Below, piece after piece: positions 1 to 6,787 of a DNA stretch of 14,902 bases. Source of the stretch: Pyrodictiaceae archaeon (GTDB lineage: Archaea > Thermoproteota > Thermoprotei_A > Sulfolobales > Pyrodictiaceae); NCBI GenBank assembly GCA_026986935.1, contig JALSNP010000029.1, positions 1 through 14,902 on the forward strand. Direction: 5' to 3'. Position 1 is the first letter of the stretch. Each line of letters starts with the position of its first letter. The notes below the pieces were generated by a model. The model had not been told where the DNA came from, searched no databases, and was given only the letters and a program-made list of their open reading frames with translations. The position numbers and the translations under genes were made by a program.

Positions 1-635
1 AGCTTAAGTAGATCAACATTCTTAGCCCCATGAGAGTATAGGAGATCTCTTAGAGTGATGCATGGGAGCCTCACTTTCTTTATCGCTCTTTCACCCATAG
101 TATCTACATACTTTGGGTTTATTGATGAGAGAGCCCAGTACCCGGTGATGATTAATTCGCGCCAACCTCTTTCACCACAAACAGGTCTCGGATCAACCCT
201 GCTTATTTCCTCAAATCCGTTAAGTGATAAGTTATCGTAAAGTATTTCCCGAGCCAATGGGTTAGGCTCTACAGCTACAATGAGCCCTTGTTTCCCCATC
301 ATAAGGCCTACTCGTAGCGTGAAGAAGCCTAGAAAGGCTCCTACATCAACTATAAGTGCCCCAGGCCTTATGACATCGTTGAACTCGTGTAGCATGTAAT
401 CATCTAGGCAGAAAATATGGAGAAAATTCATCCATGCTTCTGGCATCTGGCTACAAGGAATCCTTAAATAAGTTCGTGAACCGCTGTACTCTATGCTCAG
501 CCTAAGCGAGTCATACCATTGTTCCATGCAGTGACGTATCCCGTTGCTTATGATGATGCCTGCCTCGTCTCCTAGACAGCGCTTGGTTATAGAAAGGAGC
601 TGGGAAATGTATTCCCTGTCGCTGTTTTGGCGCAA
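1..635 (-). CDS. FkbM-family SAM-dependent methyltransferase (3' part cut off by window edge)
   Basis: The reading frame gives 211 residues before it leaves the window. A class I methyltransferase fold is visible. Motif I is LIVDVGAFLGFF at about residues 94-105 and the acidic strand-2 motif is VAVEPNP at about 120-126, followed by DNLSLNG at 134-140. The final stretch VRLPCITLRDLL, then NVDLLK, matches the FkbM signature that leads into the family's K(I/V)D.EG motif, which lies outside the window. FkbM proteins O-methylate small molecules or sugars; the substrate here cannot be read. The N-terminal ~90 residues are extra to the core domain. The start is taken as TTG at 635, the only usual start codon after an in-frame TAA near 660; ATG at 527 is the fallback. 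A T/A-rich stretch near 678-690 could be its promoter. The family is fairly certain, the start less so. Confidence 0.82.
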   Translation of the reverse strand, partial: MRQNSDREYISQLLSITKRCLGDEAGIIISNGIRHCMEQWYDSLRLSIEYSGSRTYLRIPCSQMPEAWMNFLHIFCLDDYMLHEFNDVIRPGALIVDVGAFLGFFTLRVGLMMGKQGLIVAVEPNPLAREILYDNLSLNGFEEISRVDPRPVCGERGWRELIITGYWALSSINPKYVDTMGERAIKKVRLPCITLRDLLYSHGAKNVDLLK

Positions 636-703
636 CGGGGTTGAGCACCCTATAAGCCATTAAAGCTGTATCCATCTTAACATATTTTACGGGAGGGGAT
701 GAG

Positions 704-731
704 GCCTGGGGGCTCCACGAGCCCCTTAGGC
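704..731. other. Perfect GC hairpin in intergenic DNA
   Basis: GGGGCTC (709-715) and GAGCCCC (719-725) form a seven-pair stem with a three-base loop, extended by GCCT (704-707) and AGGC (728-731). No T-run follows on either strand, so a conventional archaeal terminator is not supported. It lies upstream of the FkbM gene on the minus strand and its role is unknown. Confidence 0.5.
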
Positions 732-835
732 TATGAAGAGTAGTCCCATCACCGACCCGGTTAGTATTTGTGCTCTGTAGCTAGCTCTTATTGTCTAGAT
801 CATTACATCACATAACAATGTTATTAGAAATAGTA

Positions 836-846
836 CTTTTATTAAG
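836..846 (+). promoter_or_regulatory. TATA box for the C/D box sRNA
   Basis: CTTTTATTAAG is an archaeal box A-like element. Initiation about 25 bases after its centre would fall near 866, just before the terminal stem of the sRNA at 870. That spacing is what an independently transcribed archaeal sRNA would show. Inference from position and sequence only. Confidence 0.45.
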
Positions 847-867
847 CCAGTGAGGATCCCGTATATT

Positions 868-938
868 GTGGAGCGTGATGAGCTGGGTCCTTGCGGTTGC
901 CCTCTGAGCATTGATGAGGGTTTCGCGCCCTGACTCCT
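868..938 (+). ncRNA. C/D box sRNA guiding rRNA 2'-O-methylation (16S target predicted)
   Basis: All four boxes are present in order: C box GTGATGA (875-881), D' box CTGA (904-907), C' box TTGATGA (911-917) and D box CTGA (930-933). The D'-C' spacer is 3 bases and the C'-D spacer 12, the usual archaeal sizes. GGAG (870-873) pairs with CTCC (934-937), leaving a three-base bulge before GATGA, as expected of a k-turn bound by L7Ae. The D guide GGGTTTCGCGCC is antisense to GGCGCGAAACC, the segment of archaeal 16S rRNA at the end of the common 344F primer site. The N+5 rule puts the methyl group on the second C of GGCGC, about C361 in E. coli numbering. The C-D' guide is long (22 bases) and I did not identify its target. 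The RNA would work in an L7Ae-Nop5-fibrillarin particle. Confidence 0.85.
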
Positions 939-1161
939 CGCAAACCTGTTGTCTATGATTTTCTCGAATCACTGCTTTCCAGTAATGGTGGTGATCAACT
1001 ACTTATTAATTACTATTAAGCATTTTTCATTAAAGAAGAGGTCTATAGGCTGCGATTATTTCTCAATAATACTAAGGAGCGATAGTGCTTATATGGGTGG
1101 TGAAGAGGGTAATTTTTAACTCTCTGGCCCTATACTTAGCGGTAATTGGAGTGGTGGGAGT
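939..1161 (+). promoter_or_regulatory. Upstream region of the 336-aa gene, with weak box A candidates
   Basis: This stretch has no supported gene. Possible box A elements are around CTTATATG (1089-1096) and AATTTTTAAC (1110-1119); the second would place initiation near 1140. A GGTGG ribosome-binding site (1152-1156) sits shortly before the ATG at 1162. Neither box A is strong enough to choose between them. Confidence 0.3.
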
Positions 1162-2172
1162 ATGCTGTTACCACCTCTGACCTTAGAGGCAAGAGTACCT
1201 AGGAGGTTCAAAGAGCTAGCCGCAGCCGCGCAGGGTAAGCTCGGAGGCATATCCGGGTTAATAGAGTTCTATAAGGACATGTTAATGGGTGCTGCTGAGC
1301 CGAGCCAGGCCCCGAAGAAGATAAGCGAGATCGTTGGCGGCATAGTCAGGGTGGAGATGCTAGGAGAGAGATACGTGGCGCTAAAGAATTTCAGCATGAA
1401 TGATCTCCTCTACTATCTCAGGATGATGCAGAGCTTCGGGCTTGTAAGAGTAGTCGCGTTCACTGAGGCTCCGCGCAGACTCAACGACGTGGCGCTTCAG
1501 CGAACACTACTAGGCGACACGGTTGTCAAGGCGGCTGATAGGCCAGAGGCGGCGGTGATGCTCGGGTTCTATATGGGCGTGGTATTCGATACGCCTGCGA
1601 GGTACACGCTCTTCGTAGGAAACGAGGCGGAGAGCATTATAGACATAGCTCTAGACGAGAGATTCAAGAAAGCATATGCGTACAACGTGGTGCTTAGCGG
1701 CCAGGCGCTCATGAGGGCCTCAGCCGAGCAAATGGTTGCCGGTGGACGAGGAAGACCATGGTATGAGCCCTTCAGCGATCTAAGCGGTATAGTGGCCCTG
1801 CTAGGCGCCCTACAAGTTGCGAAAATAAGACCGTCACCCGACAAGATCCTCGGCATCAGAGTGCTCAGCAAGATAAAGAAACAGGTACTAAAACTAGTAG
1901 ATCCTTACGGCGACTACATGCTAGCCCGCGGAACCCTAGTACTTGAGCTAGACAAGCTAGTAAATGAGCGCGAAGAGGACCCAGTAGTAGGCGTTAAGTA
2001 CGAGAAACTAGGCGTCGGCATGGCTAAGGACGTGTCATGGTTTAGAGGAAAGATACCGAGCAGAGCATACACGGCGCTTGAATCCGTGACAAAAGCCGTT
2101 AAAGAGAAGAGAGAAGAGATTAGGAAGGAGCTAGAGCAGCTCTTTAACCTAACATTCGGCTTCGCTAAGTAG
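1162..2172 (+). CDS. Conserved-looking protein of unknown function, 336 aa
   Basis: I do not recognise this family. The protein is soluble, contains no cysteine and has no signal peptide or transmembrane helix. Residues 1-60 look helical, residues ~60-220 look like a mixed alpha/beta domain, and the C-terminal part is charged and helical (about 305-330, possible coiled coil, rich in K, E and R). A glycine/arginine turn, GGRGRPWYEPF, occurs near residues 193-203. The ATG at 1162 is preceded by GGTGG, a good ribosome-binding site. It is a single-gene unit: poly-T follows the stop codon and the next gene has its own leader. Codon use looks like its neighbours'. It is very likely a real gene, but no function can be assigned from the sequence. 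Confidence 0.85.
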   Translation: MLLPPLTLEARVPRRFKELAAAAQGKLGGISGLIEFYKDMLMGAAEPSQAPKKISEIVGGIVRVEMLGERYVALKNFSMNDLLYYLRMMQSFGLVRVVAFTEAPRRLNDVALQRTLLGDTVVKAADRPEAAVMLGFYMGVVFDTPARYTLFVGNEAESIIDIALDERFKKAYAYNVVLSGQALMRASAEQMVAGGRGRPWYEPFSDLSGIVALLGALQVAKIRPSPDKILGIRVLSKIKKQVLKLVDPYGDYMLARGTLVLELDKLVNEREEDPVVGVKYEKLGVGMAKDVSWFRGKIPSRAYTALESVTKAVKEKREEIRKELEQLFNLTFGFAK

Positions 2173-2208
2173 ACACAAGGTATGGTAAGAAGGAAAAGAA
2201 GCCTATAA

Positions 2209-2240
2209 TCTTTGTTTTATTTTTATCCCTATCTTTTTCA
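2209..2240 (+). terminator. T-rich terminator after the 336-aa gene
   Basis: Successive T-tracts (TCTTTGTTTTATTTTTAT, then a further CTTTTT run) begin about 37 bases after the stop codon, without a hairpin. Poly-T without a stem is the usual archaeal termination signal. Confidence 0.5.
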
Positions 2241-2359
2241 TAATCATGTTAGCATCTTGATAGGGGCACATGTTCTGAGAGACCTATTCCGCCTCGGAGT
2301 CCCGGGCCCAAAAGTTAATTGTAATACCGTTTTTCTACACGGAGTGGGGTTCTGGGCTC

Positions 2360-3367
2360 TTGCTAAGAATAGGGGAAGTTGCCAAAGTTGCTGAGACTGG
2401 GGCGATACTTCTGGGCCGATTCGTGGCCGTTGACGGGTATTATCCGCGGCGACGTATACGGGTGGTGACTCATATACACGAGGACCATGTAAGGGGACTT
2501 GATAAGAGTATTCGGGAAGCCGACTTCATTGCTGGGACTCCGCTTACGCTTGACCTGCTAGAGGCTTTGGGGAGAAGGGTTCCGCCAGCGAAGCGATTGG
2601 AGATGCCTTATAATGTTAAGGTCAAAGTAGAGGATGATGTGATTAGGCTTTTGAAGGCAAGGCATATTCCTGGAGCTGCGCAAGTACTGCTCGAGCTCGG
2701 GGATGGCTCTGTCGTCGGTTATACCGGGGATTTTAAGCTGCCTGGTACCGAGATAATGAGGGGCCTAGATGTCCTCGTTATCGACGCCACTTACGGTCTA
2801 GAGGAGCATACTCGGCCATGGCAGGAGGAGGCTGAGTACCTTCTAGCTGATATTGTCCGGGAGGGGCTTATCCATGGACCTGTACACTTATACGCGTATA
2901 ATGGCAAGATGGAGGAGGTGATGATGATTCTGAGGCGCTTTGATATCGATGCACCTTTTATTGTGAGTCCTAGGACGTACCGCGTGGTCAGGATAATGAA
3001 TAAGCATGGTTATCGTATTAGCTATGTCTATGCGTATAGGTCGAAGATGGCTGAAGAGGCTGCTAGGGAGGGCTACTATATTAGATTCCATCACTACTCT
3101 TCATGGTGGCGTAGTAGGCGAAACGGGGCTGGAACACATATACTTCTCACTGGCTGGGAGCTACGTGAGCCATATAGGAGGATTTCTCCAAGAGAATGGA
3201 TAGTTTCTTTCAGCGATCACGCTGACTTTAGGCAACTTGTTGAATACGTTGAGGAGGCTAAGCCTAGGATGCTAATAGTTGACGCTTATAGGGGTGGACG
3301 AACAGCTTATATCTTTGCCGAGTACGTGTCAAGGAAGCTGAATATAAGATCCGTGGCCATGCCGTGA
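2360..3367 (+). CDS. Metallo-beta-lactamase-fold, beta-CASP-like nuclease
   Basis: The zinc-binding signature THIHEDH is at residues 37-43 (H38, H40, D42, H43). A further histidine is in RHIPGA (H102) and the aspartate motif YTGDF at 121-125. The DATYG segment (142-146) matches beta-CASP motif A, and SFSDHAD with H287 matches the last conserved histidine. The part between ~150 and 280 takes the place of the beta-CASP insert. At 335 residues it is shorter than archaeal CPSF-type RNases and nearer in size to the exonuclease-like COG1236 group, some bacterial members of which sit beside DNA ligases. The substrate, RNA or DNA, is therefore open. The start is TTG at 2360, with GGAGTGGGG a few bases upstream. 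gatC follows after 31 bases on the same strand, so co-transcription is likely. Confidence 0.85.
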   Translation: MLRIGEVAKVAETGAILLGRFVAVDGYYPRRRIRVVTHIHEDHVRGLDKSIREADFIAGTPLTLDLLEALGRRVPPAKRLEMPYNVKVKVEDDVIRLLKARHIPGAAQVLLELGDGSVVGYTGDFKLPGTEIMRGLDVLVIDATYGLEEHTRPWQEEAEYLLADIVREGLIHGPVHLYAYNGKMEEVMMILRRFDIDAPFIVSPRTYRVVRIMNKHGYRISYVYAYRSKMAEEAAREGYYIRFHHYSSWWRSRRNGAGTHILLTGWELREPYRRISPREWIVSFSDHADFRQLVEYVEEAKPRMLIVDAYRGGRTAYIFAEYVSRKLNIRSVAMP

Positions 3368-3398
3368 TGCATGCCTGTCCGGGTTAGGGTGCGAATCC

Positions 3399-3698
3399 AT
3401 GTCTATGGATATTAAGCATCTCGCTTGGCTTACACGCATAAAGCTATCAGATGATGAGGCCGCAAAGATCAAGAAGAGGATAGAAGCCGCTAAGAAGATA
3501 GTTGATAGGCTTCTCGAGGCAGAGGTTGAACACATAGAGCCACTATATCATCCCCAGGAGGGGGTAGCGGGTTATTTACGCAGAGACGAGGCCACGGTGT
3601 CTAGCGATAAGTGTAGAGAGAGAAGGGAGAAAATGCTATCTAATGCTAGTAGGCTTGAGAAAGGCTTTATTGTCGCACCTAGAACTGTTGAAGACTAG
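3399..3698 (+). CDS. gatC: Asp-tRNA(Asn)/Glu-tRNA(Gln) amidotransferase subunit C
   Basis: The 99-residue product has normal GatC length and layout. An N-terminal helix HLAWLTRIKLSDDE is followed by a long helix (to about residue 45), the motif EHIEPLYHP, and a C-terminal tail with LRRDE and GFIVAPRTVED. GatC stabilises the GatA-GatB complex that amidates misacylated Asp-tRNA(Asn), and in some organisms Glu-tRNA(Gln), in the cytoplasm. gatA and gatB are not in the window, so the subunit is encoded apart from them. ATG at 3399 is used because GGTTAGGG lies just upstream; ATG at 3405 is an alternative. Its last 20 bases, including the stop, overlap the 3' end of the BtpA-family gene on the other strand. 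Confidence 0.93.
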   Translation: MSMDIKHLAWLTRIKLSDDEAAKIKKRIEAAKKIVDRLLEAEVEHIEPLYHPQEGVAGYLRRDEATVSSDKCRERREKMLSNASRLEKGFIVAPRTVED

Positions 3699-4500
3699 TT
3701 CTCCGTAATTCTCTCACCATTCTAGCTAGCTTTCTAGCTTTCTCCGGATCTATTACCATCTTCGTATTATTCCCTATTTTTATTGATGTCCCGACAATGA
3801 ATCCATCAACAATATTCCAGTAAGCTCTAATATTGTCCACGGTGACTCCACTGCCTATGAGGACTGGTTTATGACCTGCCAGCTTCTTTACCCCGGCCAC
3901 GTAGCCGGGGCTCGGTGGCTTGGATGTAGCTTGCCCACTTACTATGATGACGTCCATGCGTCCGCGCGTGACACAGTCGTGAACTATGTCCTCTAAACCC
4001 CTGGTGTCTAGGGGGCTGCTATGCTTAACATTTATATCTGCGAAGATAGCTACGTGCCTATCGAGTCTTTGGCGGATTGTCTCCAGCCTAGCCGCTGCTG
4101 GAAGGATTATTCCCTCTGGAGCAACCCTTGCCTCGCAATACGCGTTCACGCGTATGAAGCTCGCGCCAGACGAGTAGGCGGCTGCAAGAGCCTGTTGCGC
4201 CGCGTTCCTTAGTAAGCTTATGCCGGTAACAAGGCTCGTGTTCTTAACCACTTCGCGCGCTATGACAGTGATAGACGCCAAGACTAGGTCATCGACGCGG
4301 TCATTGGCGAACGGGTTATCAGAGTAGTTTTCTAGTATTACGCCGTCGAAGCCACTATCCTCTAGCTTTTTTGCCTCATTAACTGCATAGTCTATTATCC
4401 TTTCTATACCGCTAAGCCCTTGATGGGAGCCTGGAAGCGGTGGGAGATGTATTACGCCTATTAGTGGCTTGTAACCCAGTAACGGGATCATCATACTCAT
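3679..4500 (-). CDS. BtpA/SgcQ-family TIM-barrel protein
   Basis: The 273-residue protein starts with GVIHLPPLPGSHQG (about 15-28). It continues with DGVILENYSDNPF (53-65), SFIRVNAYCEA, FADINVKHSSPL and VIIVSGQATSKPP, and ends with VLIGSGVTVDNI and DGFIVGTSIK. This is the full motif series of the BtpA/SgcQ (COG0434) family and its length is usual. The fold is a phosphate-binding TIM barrel. BtpA itself is linked to photosystem I assembly in cyanobacteria, which cannot be the role here; the archaeal function is not established. ATG at 4500 is favoured by AAGGAGA six bases upstream. A TATA box lies about 55 bases before the start. It converges on gatC with overlapping ends. Confidence 0.9.
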   Translation of the reverse strand: MSMMIPLLGYKPLIGVIHLPPLPGSHQGLSGIERIIDYAVNEAKKLEDSGFDGVILENYSDNPFANDRVDDLVLASITVIAREVVKNTSLVTGISLLRNAAQQALAAAYSSGASFIRVNAYCEARVAPEGIILPAAARLETIRQRLDRHVAIFADINVKHSSPLDTRGLEDIVHDCVTRGRMDVIIVSGQATSKPPSPGYVAGVKKLAGHKPVLIGSGVTVDNIRAYWNIVDGFIVGTSIKIGNNTKMVIDPEKARKLARMVRELRRTSLQQF

Positions 4501-4550
4501 TGCTGCTCTCCTTGAATACTAGGATTATAGGAGCACTAATTAGTATTAGT

Positions 4551-4564
4551 AGCGCTTATATAGG
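4551..4564 (-). promoter_or_regulatory. TATA box of the BtpA-family gene
   Basis: Read on the minus strand, CCTATATAAGCGCT is a strong box A. Initiation about 25 bases downstream falls near 4532, giving a leader of some 30 bases that carries the AAGGAGA ribosome-binding site. Confidence 0.6.
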
Positions 4565-4628
4565 GAGAGGTCTTCCACAGGAATAATTAATAGAGTTATT
4601 GGTGTGAGGATGCGCTGTCCCCATAAAG

Positions 4629-4657
4629 ACCTCCTGGAGGGGATGACGCGCCTCCCC
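4629..4657 (-). terminator. GC-rich stem-forming segment after the thioredoxin gene
   Basis: GGAGG (4636-4640) can pair with CCTCC (4651-4655), and CCTCC-TGGAGG at the left edge offers a competing stem. It lies 14 bases past the thioredoxin stop codon on the minus strand, where a terminator would be expected. No T-run follows, so the call is weak. Confidence 0.25.
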
Positions 4658-4670
4658 CTTTACCGAGCCA

Positions 4671-5090
4671 CTATTCCCTCTCAATAACCTCCTTAACTAT
4701 GTTTAATACCCTCTCTTCAAGTCTCGACTCCTGTGTTGCACCCATAATAACGTCAGCTACGTGGCCGTTGACAAAGATTATTGTTGTCGGGATGTTGTCA
4801 ACAGAGTAGCGATCAGCTATTTCCGGGGCTTGGTCTGTGTCAAGGTAGACGAATACTATTCCTTTATCCGGGTTCGATAGCTTGCGCGCAACCCGTTTAA
4901 ATACGGGAGTGTATGCTTTGCAAGGATTGCACCAAGGGGCTGAGAACTCTACCACAACAACCTTGTACCTTGATAATATTTTGTCAAAATCATCTTTACT
5001 AGCGTACAGTAGGGGATCGCCAAGCTCTTTCTCTATAATCTTTATCTTTTCGTCAACAAGCTCTTTAATCTCCTCGATCTTGGCCTGCAT
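4671..5090 (-). CDS. Thioredoxin with a WCNPC active site
   Basis: The product is 139 residues. A charged N-terminal helix (1-22) precedes a thioredoxin domain with the active site APWCNPC (51-57; C54 and C57) and the cis-proline segment NIPTT (P101), ending in a C-terminal helix. The usual WCGPC is replaced by WCNPC; both redox cysteines remain, so disulfide exchange activity is expected. Cytoplasmic; no signal peptide. The frame stays open to 5312, but ATG at 5090 is chosen. GAGGGTGG lies a few bases upstream, the domain is complete from there, and the longer form would run antisense through the 5' part of yjbQ. GTG at 5099 is the other reasonable start. It diverges from yjbQ across about 87 bases. 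Confidence 0.88.
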   Translation of the reverse strand: MQAKIEEIKELVDEKIKIIEKELGDPLLYASKDDFDKILSRYKVVVVEFSAPWCNPCKAYTPVFKRVARKLSNPDKGIVFVYLDTDQAPEIADRYSVDNIPTTIIFVNGHVADVIMGATQESRLEERVLNIVKEVIERE

Positions 5091-5127
5091 TATTTCCACC
5101 CTCGCCCCGAGGGATACCAGAGCTACA

Positions 5128-5140
5128 CCCTTTAATCTAC
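5128..5140. promoter_or_regulatory. Possible shared TATA element between thioredoxin and yjbQ
   Basis: ACCCTTTAATCTA contains a near-palindromic TTTAA core. Read leftward it would start thioredoxin transcription near 5107; read rightward it would start yjbQ transcription near 5160. Both fit the start codons at 5090 and 5178. There is little room for two separate promoters, but the element itself is a modest match. Confidence 0.35.
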
Positions 5141-5177
5141 CCCTATCCTTCTTTGTCTCACACGGGTTAACAGGGCC

Positions 5178-5588
5178 TTGAAAGCCTATTTCAAGGAGCT
5201 GGTCGTAAATACTTCTGAGCGCTTCCAGGTAGTCAATATAACTAGGATGGTAGAGGAAGTGGTGAGAGAAAGCGGCGTCAGGAATGGAATATGCTTGGTC
5301 TTCGCCCCCCACGCGACAGCCGCAATAATAGCTAATGAGTACGAGCCACGCATAGTAGCTGATTACATTGAGCTAGTCAAGCAAGTTTTTAAACCGGATT
5401 ACCCGTGGAGACATAATAGTATCGACAACAATGCCCACGCTCATCTAGCCTCAGCCATTATTGGCGCCTCCCGTGTTTTCCCCGTCAAAGAGGGGAGGCT
5501 CGTCAGGGGCACGTGGCAAGAGATACTACTCGTAGAGCTTGACGGGCCTAGGTCAAGGCACGTAATAGTCGAGGTTATGGGTGAGTGA
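5178..5588 (+). CDS. yjbQ: YjbQ/UPF0047 family protein
   Basis: The 136-residue protein has the hallmark motifs of the family: FAPHATAAIIANEYEP (about 42-57), the histidine-bearing NNAHAHLASAIIG, and the C-terminal GTWQEILLVELDGPRSR. Length is normal. YjbQ proteins form compact barrel trimers with conserved histidines; weak thiamin-phosphate synthase activity has been reported for E. coli YjbQ, but the physiological role is unsettled. The start is TTG at 5178, the first start codon after an in-frame stop just upstream. The family's usual opening (K.Y..EL...T) begins right there. Its stop codon overlaps the start of the next gene by four bases, so the two are probably translated together. Confidence 0.9.
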   Translation: MKAYFKELVVNTSERFQVVNITRMVEEVVRESGVRNGICLVFAPHATAAIIANEYEPRIVADYIELVKQVFKPDYPWRHNSIDNNAHAHLASAIIGASRVFPVKEGRLVRGTWQEILLVELDGPRSRHVIVEVMGE

Positions 5589-6787
5589 ATTTGAATAGAC
5601 CCAGGCTCTATATAGCATCCCAGGACGATATAAGAAGGGGGAAGGTCACTGACATCTACTTTATACGTACAAAAAAGATACTTGAGCACAAGGGCCTGTG
5701 TGACACAAGGGTGCGGGCAGAGCTCCATGTATATAGCCTGCCCCGCGGATATGAATGGGGGGTCTTCGCGGGGCTAGAGGAGGCTCTGGCTATTCTAGAA
5801 GGGAGAGACGTTAACGTATACGCCGTCCCCGAAGGCACCCTATTTAGGCCAAGAGCACCACTAATGATTATAGAGGGAAGGTACTGCGAGTTCGCCGAAC
5901 TAGAGACACCTATACTAGGCGTGCTTAGGCATGAGTCAAGCATTGCAACTAAGGCGGCTAGAATAAAGCTAGCAGCTGGAGAAAAAGCCGTACTCTTCTT
6001 TGGGCTTAGAGCACTACACCCCGCAATAGCCCCGATGGCTGATAGAGCAGCCTATATTGGCGGATGCGATGCTGTATCGGGGGCTCTCTCCGAGGAAGCA
6101 CTAGGGCTTAAACCACAGGGGACCATGCCGCACGCATTAATAATAGTAATGGGCGACCCCGTAGAGGCTTGGAAGGCTTTCGACGAGGTTGTTGAAAAAG
6201 ACGTTGCACGCGTAGCCCTAGTAGATACCTTCTACGACGAGAGATACGAGGCCCTAGAAGCCGCAAAGACCCTGGGCAGGAGGCTTGCAGCTGTCCGCCT
6301 CGATACACCTAGTAGTAGACGGGGTAACATGAGACAAATAGTGGAGGAGGTTAGGTGGACTCTAGATATCCACGGGTACAACCACGTTAAGATAATTGTG
6401 AGCGGTGGACTCGACGAGGAAAAGATAAAGGAACTAAGAGACCTTGTTGACGCGTTCGGAGTAGGCACATCAATAGCTTTTCCACCAAGCATAGACATAA
6501 GCATGGATATCGTAGAGGTTGAGAAAGAGGGGAAATGGATACCAATATCTAAGCGAGGTAAGCTACCTGGAGCTAAACGCCTCTATAGATGCAAAACGCT
6601 AAACGACATAATCACCCCCTGGGAGCAAAAATCCGAGCCACTATGCGGAGACGGGTCAAAGGCAAGACCGCTCATGAAACAATACATGGAGAGAGGGAAA
6701 ATAGTTACAGAGTTGCCAAGCCTTAAAGAGATTAGAGACTATGTACTAGAACAATTAAAGGATTTGAGCCAATCTACGCCCAGCTAG
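5585..6787 (+). CDS. pncB: Nicotinate phosphoribosyltransferase
   Basis: This 400-residue protein matches the archaeal NAPRTase type. Motifs in order are ETPILGVLRHES (about 107-118), FFGLRALHPAIAPMADRAA then IGGCDAVSG (about 139-167), GTMPHALI, VDTFYDE, the phosphate-binding strand IIVSGGLDEEKI, and FGVGTSI. The enzyme joins nicotinate to PRPP, with ATP, to give nicotinate mononucleotide for NAD salvage in the cytoplasm. The start is GTG at 5585, overlapping the yjbQ stop as GTGA; TTG at 5591 is an alternative. The C-terminal ~70 residues are a separate tail with LYRC and LCGDG that may form a small extra domain. Its last 33 bases overlap the convergent 681-residue gene. Confidence 0.93.
   Translation: MNLNRPRLYIASQDDIRRGKVTDIYFIRTKKILEHKGLCDTRVRAELHVYSLPRGYEWGVFAGLEEALAILEGRDVNVYAVPEGTLFRPRAPLMIIEGRYCEFAELETPILGVLRHESSIATKAARIKLAAGEKAVLFFGLRALHPAIAPMADRAAYIGGCDAVSGALSEEALGLKPQGTMPHALIIVMGDPVEAWKAFDEVVEKDVARVALVDTFYDERYEALEAAKTLGRRLAAVRLDTPSSRRGNMRQIVEEVRWTLDIHGYNHVKIIVSGGLDEEKIKELRDLVDAFGVGTSIAFPPSIDISMDIVEVEKEGKWIPISKRGKLPGAKRLYRCKTLNDIITPWEQKSEPLCGDGSKARPLMKQYMERGKIVTELPSLKEIRDYVLEQLKDLSQSTPS

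Noticed and set aside
55..240. Plus-strand 61-residue open frame
   Set aside because: It is antisense to the conserved FkbM methyltransferase domain and has no features of its own.
457..473. 16-base sequence AGGAATCCTTAAATAA found near 458 and again near 12140
   Set aside because: The first copy lies within the FkbM coding sequence (YLRIP) and the second is a tRNA promoter; no longer repeat surrounds them, so this looks like chance.
5091..5312. N-terminal extension of the thioredoxin to 213 residues
   Set aside because: The added segment is antisense to the conserved 5' half of yjbQ, has no domain features, and a good start with ribosome-binding site exists at 5090.
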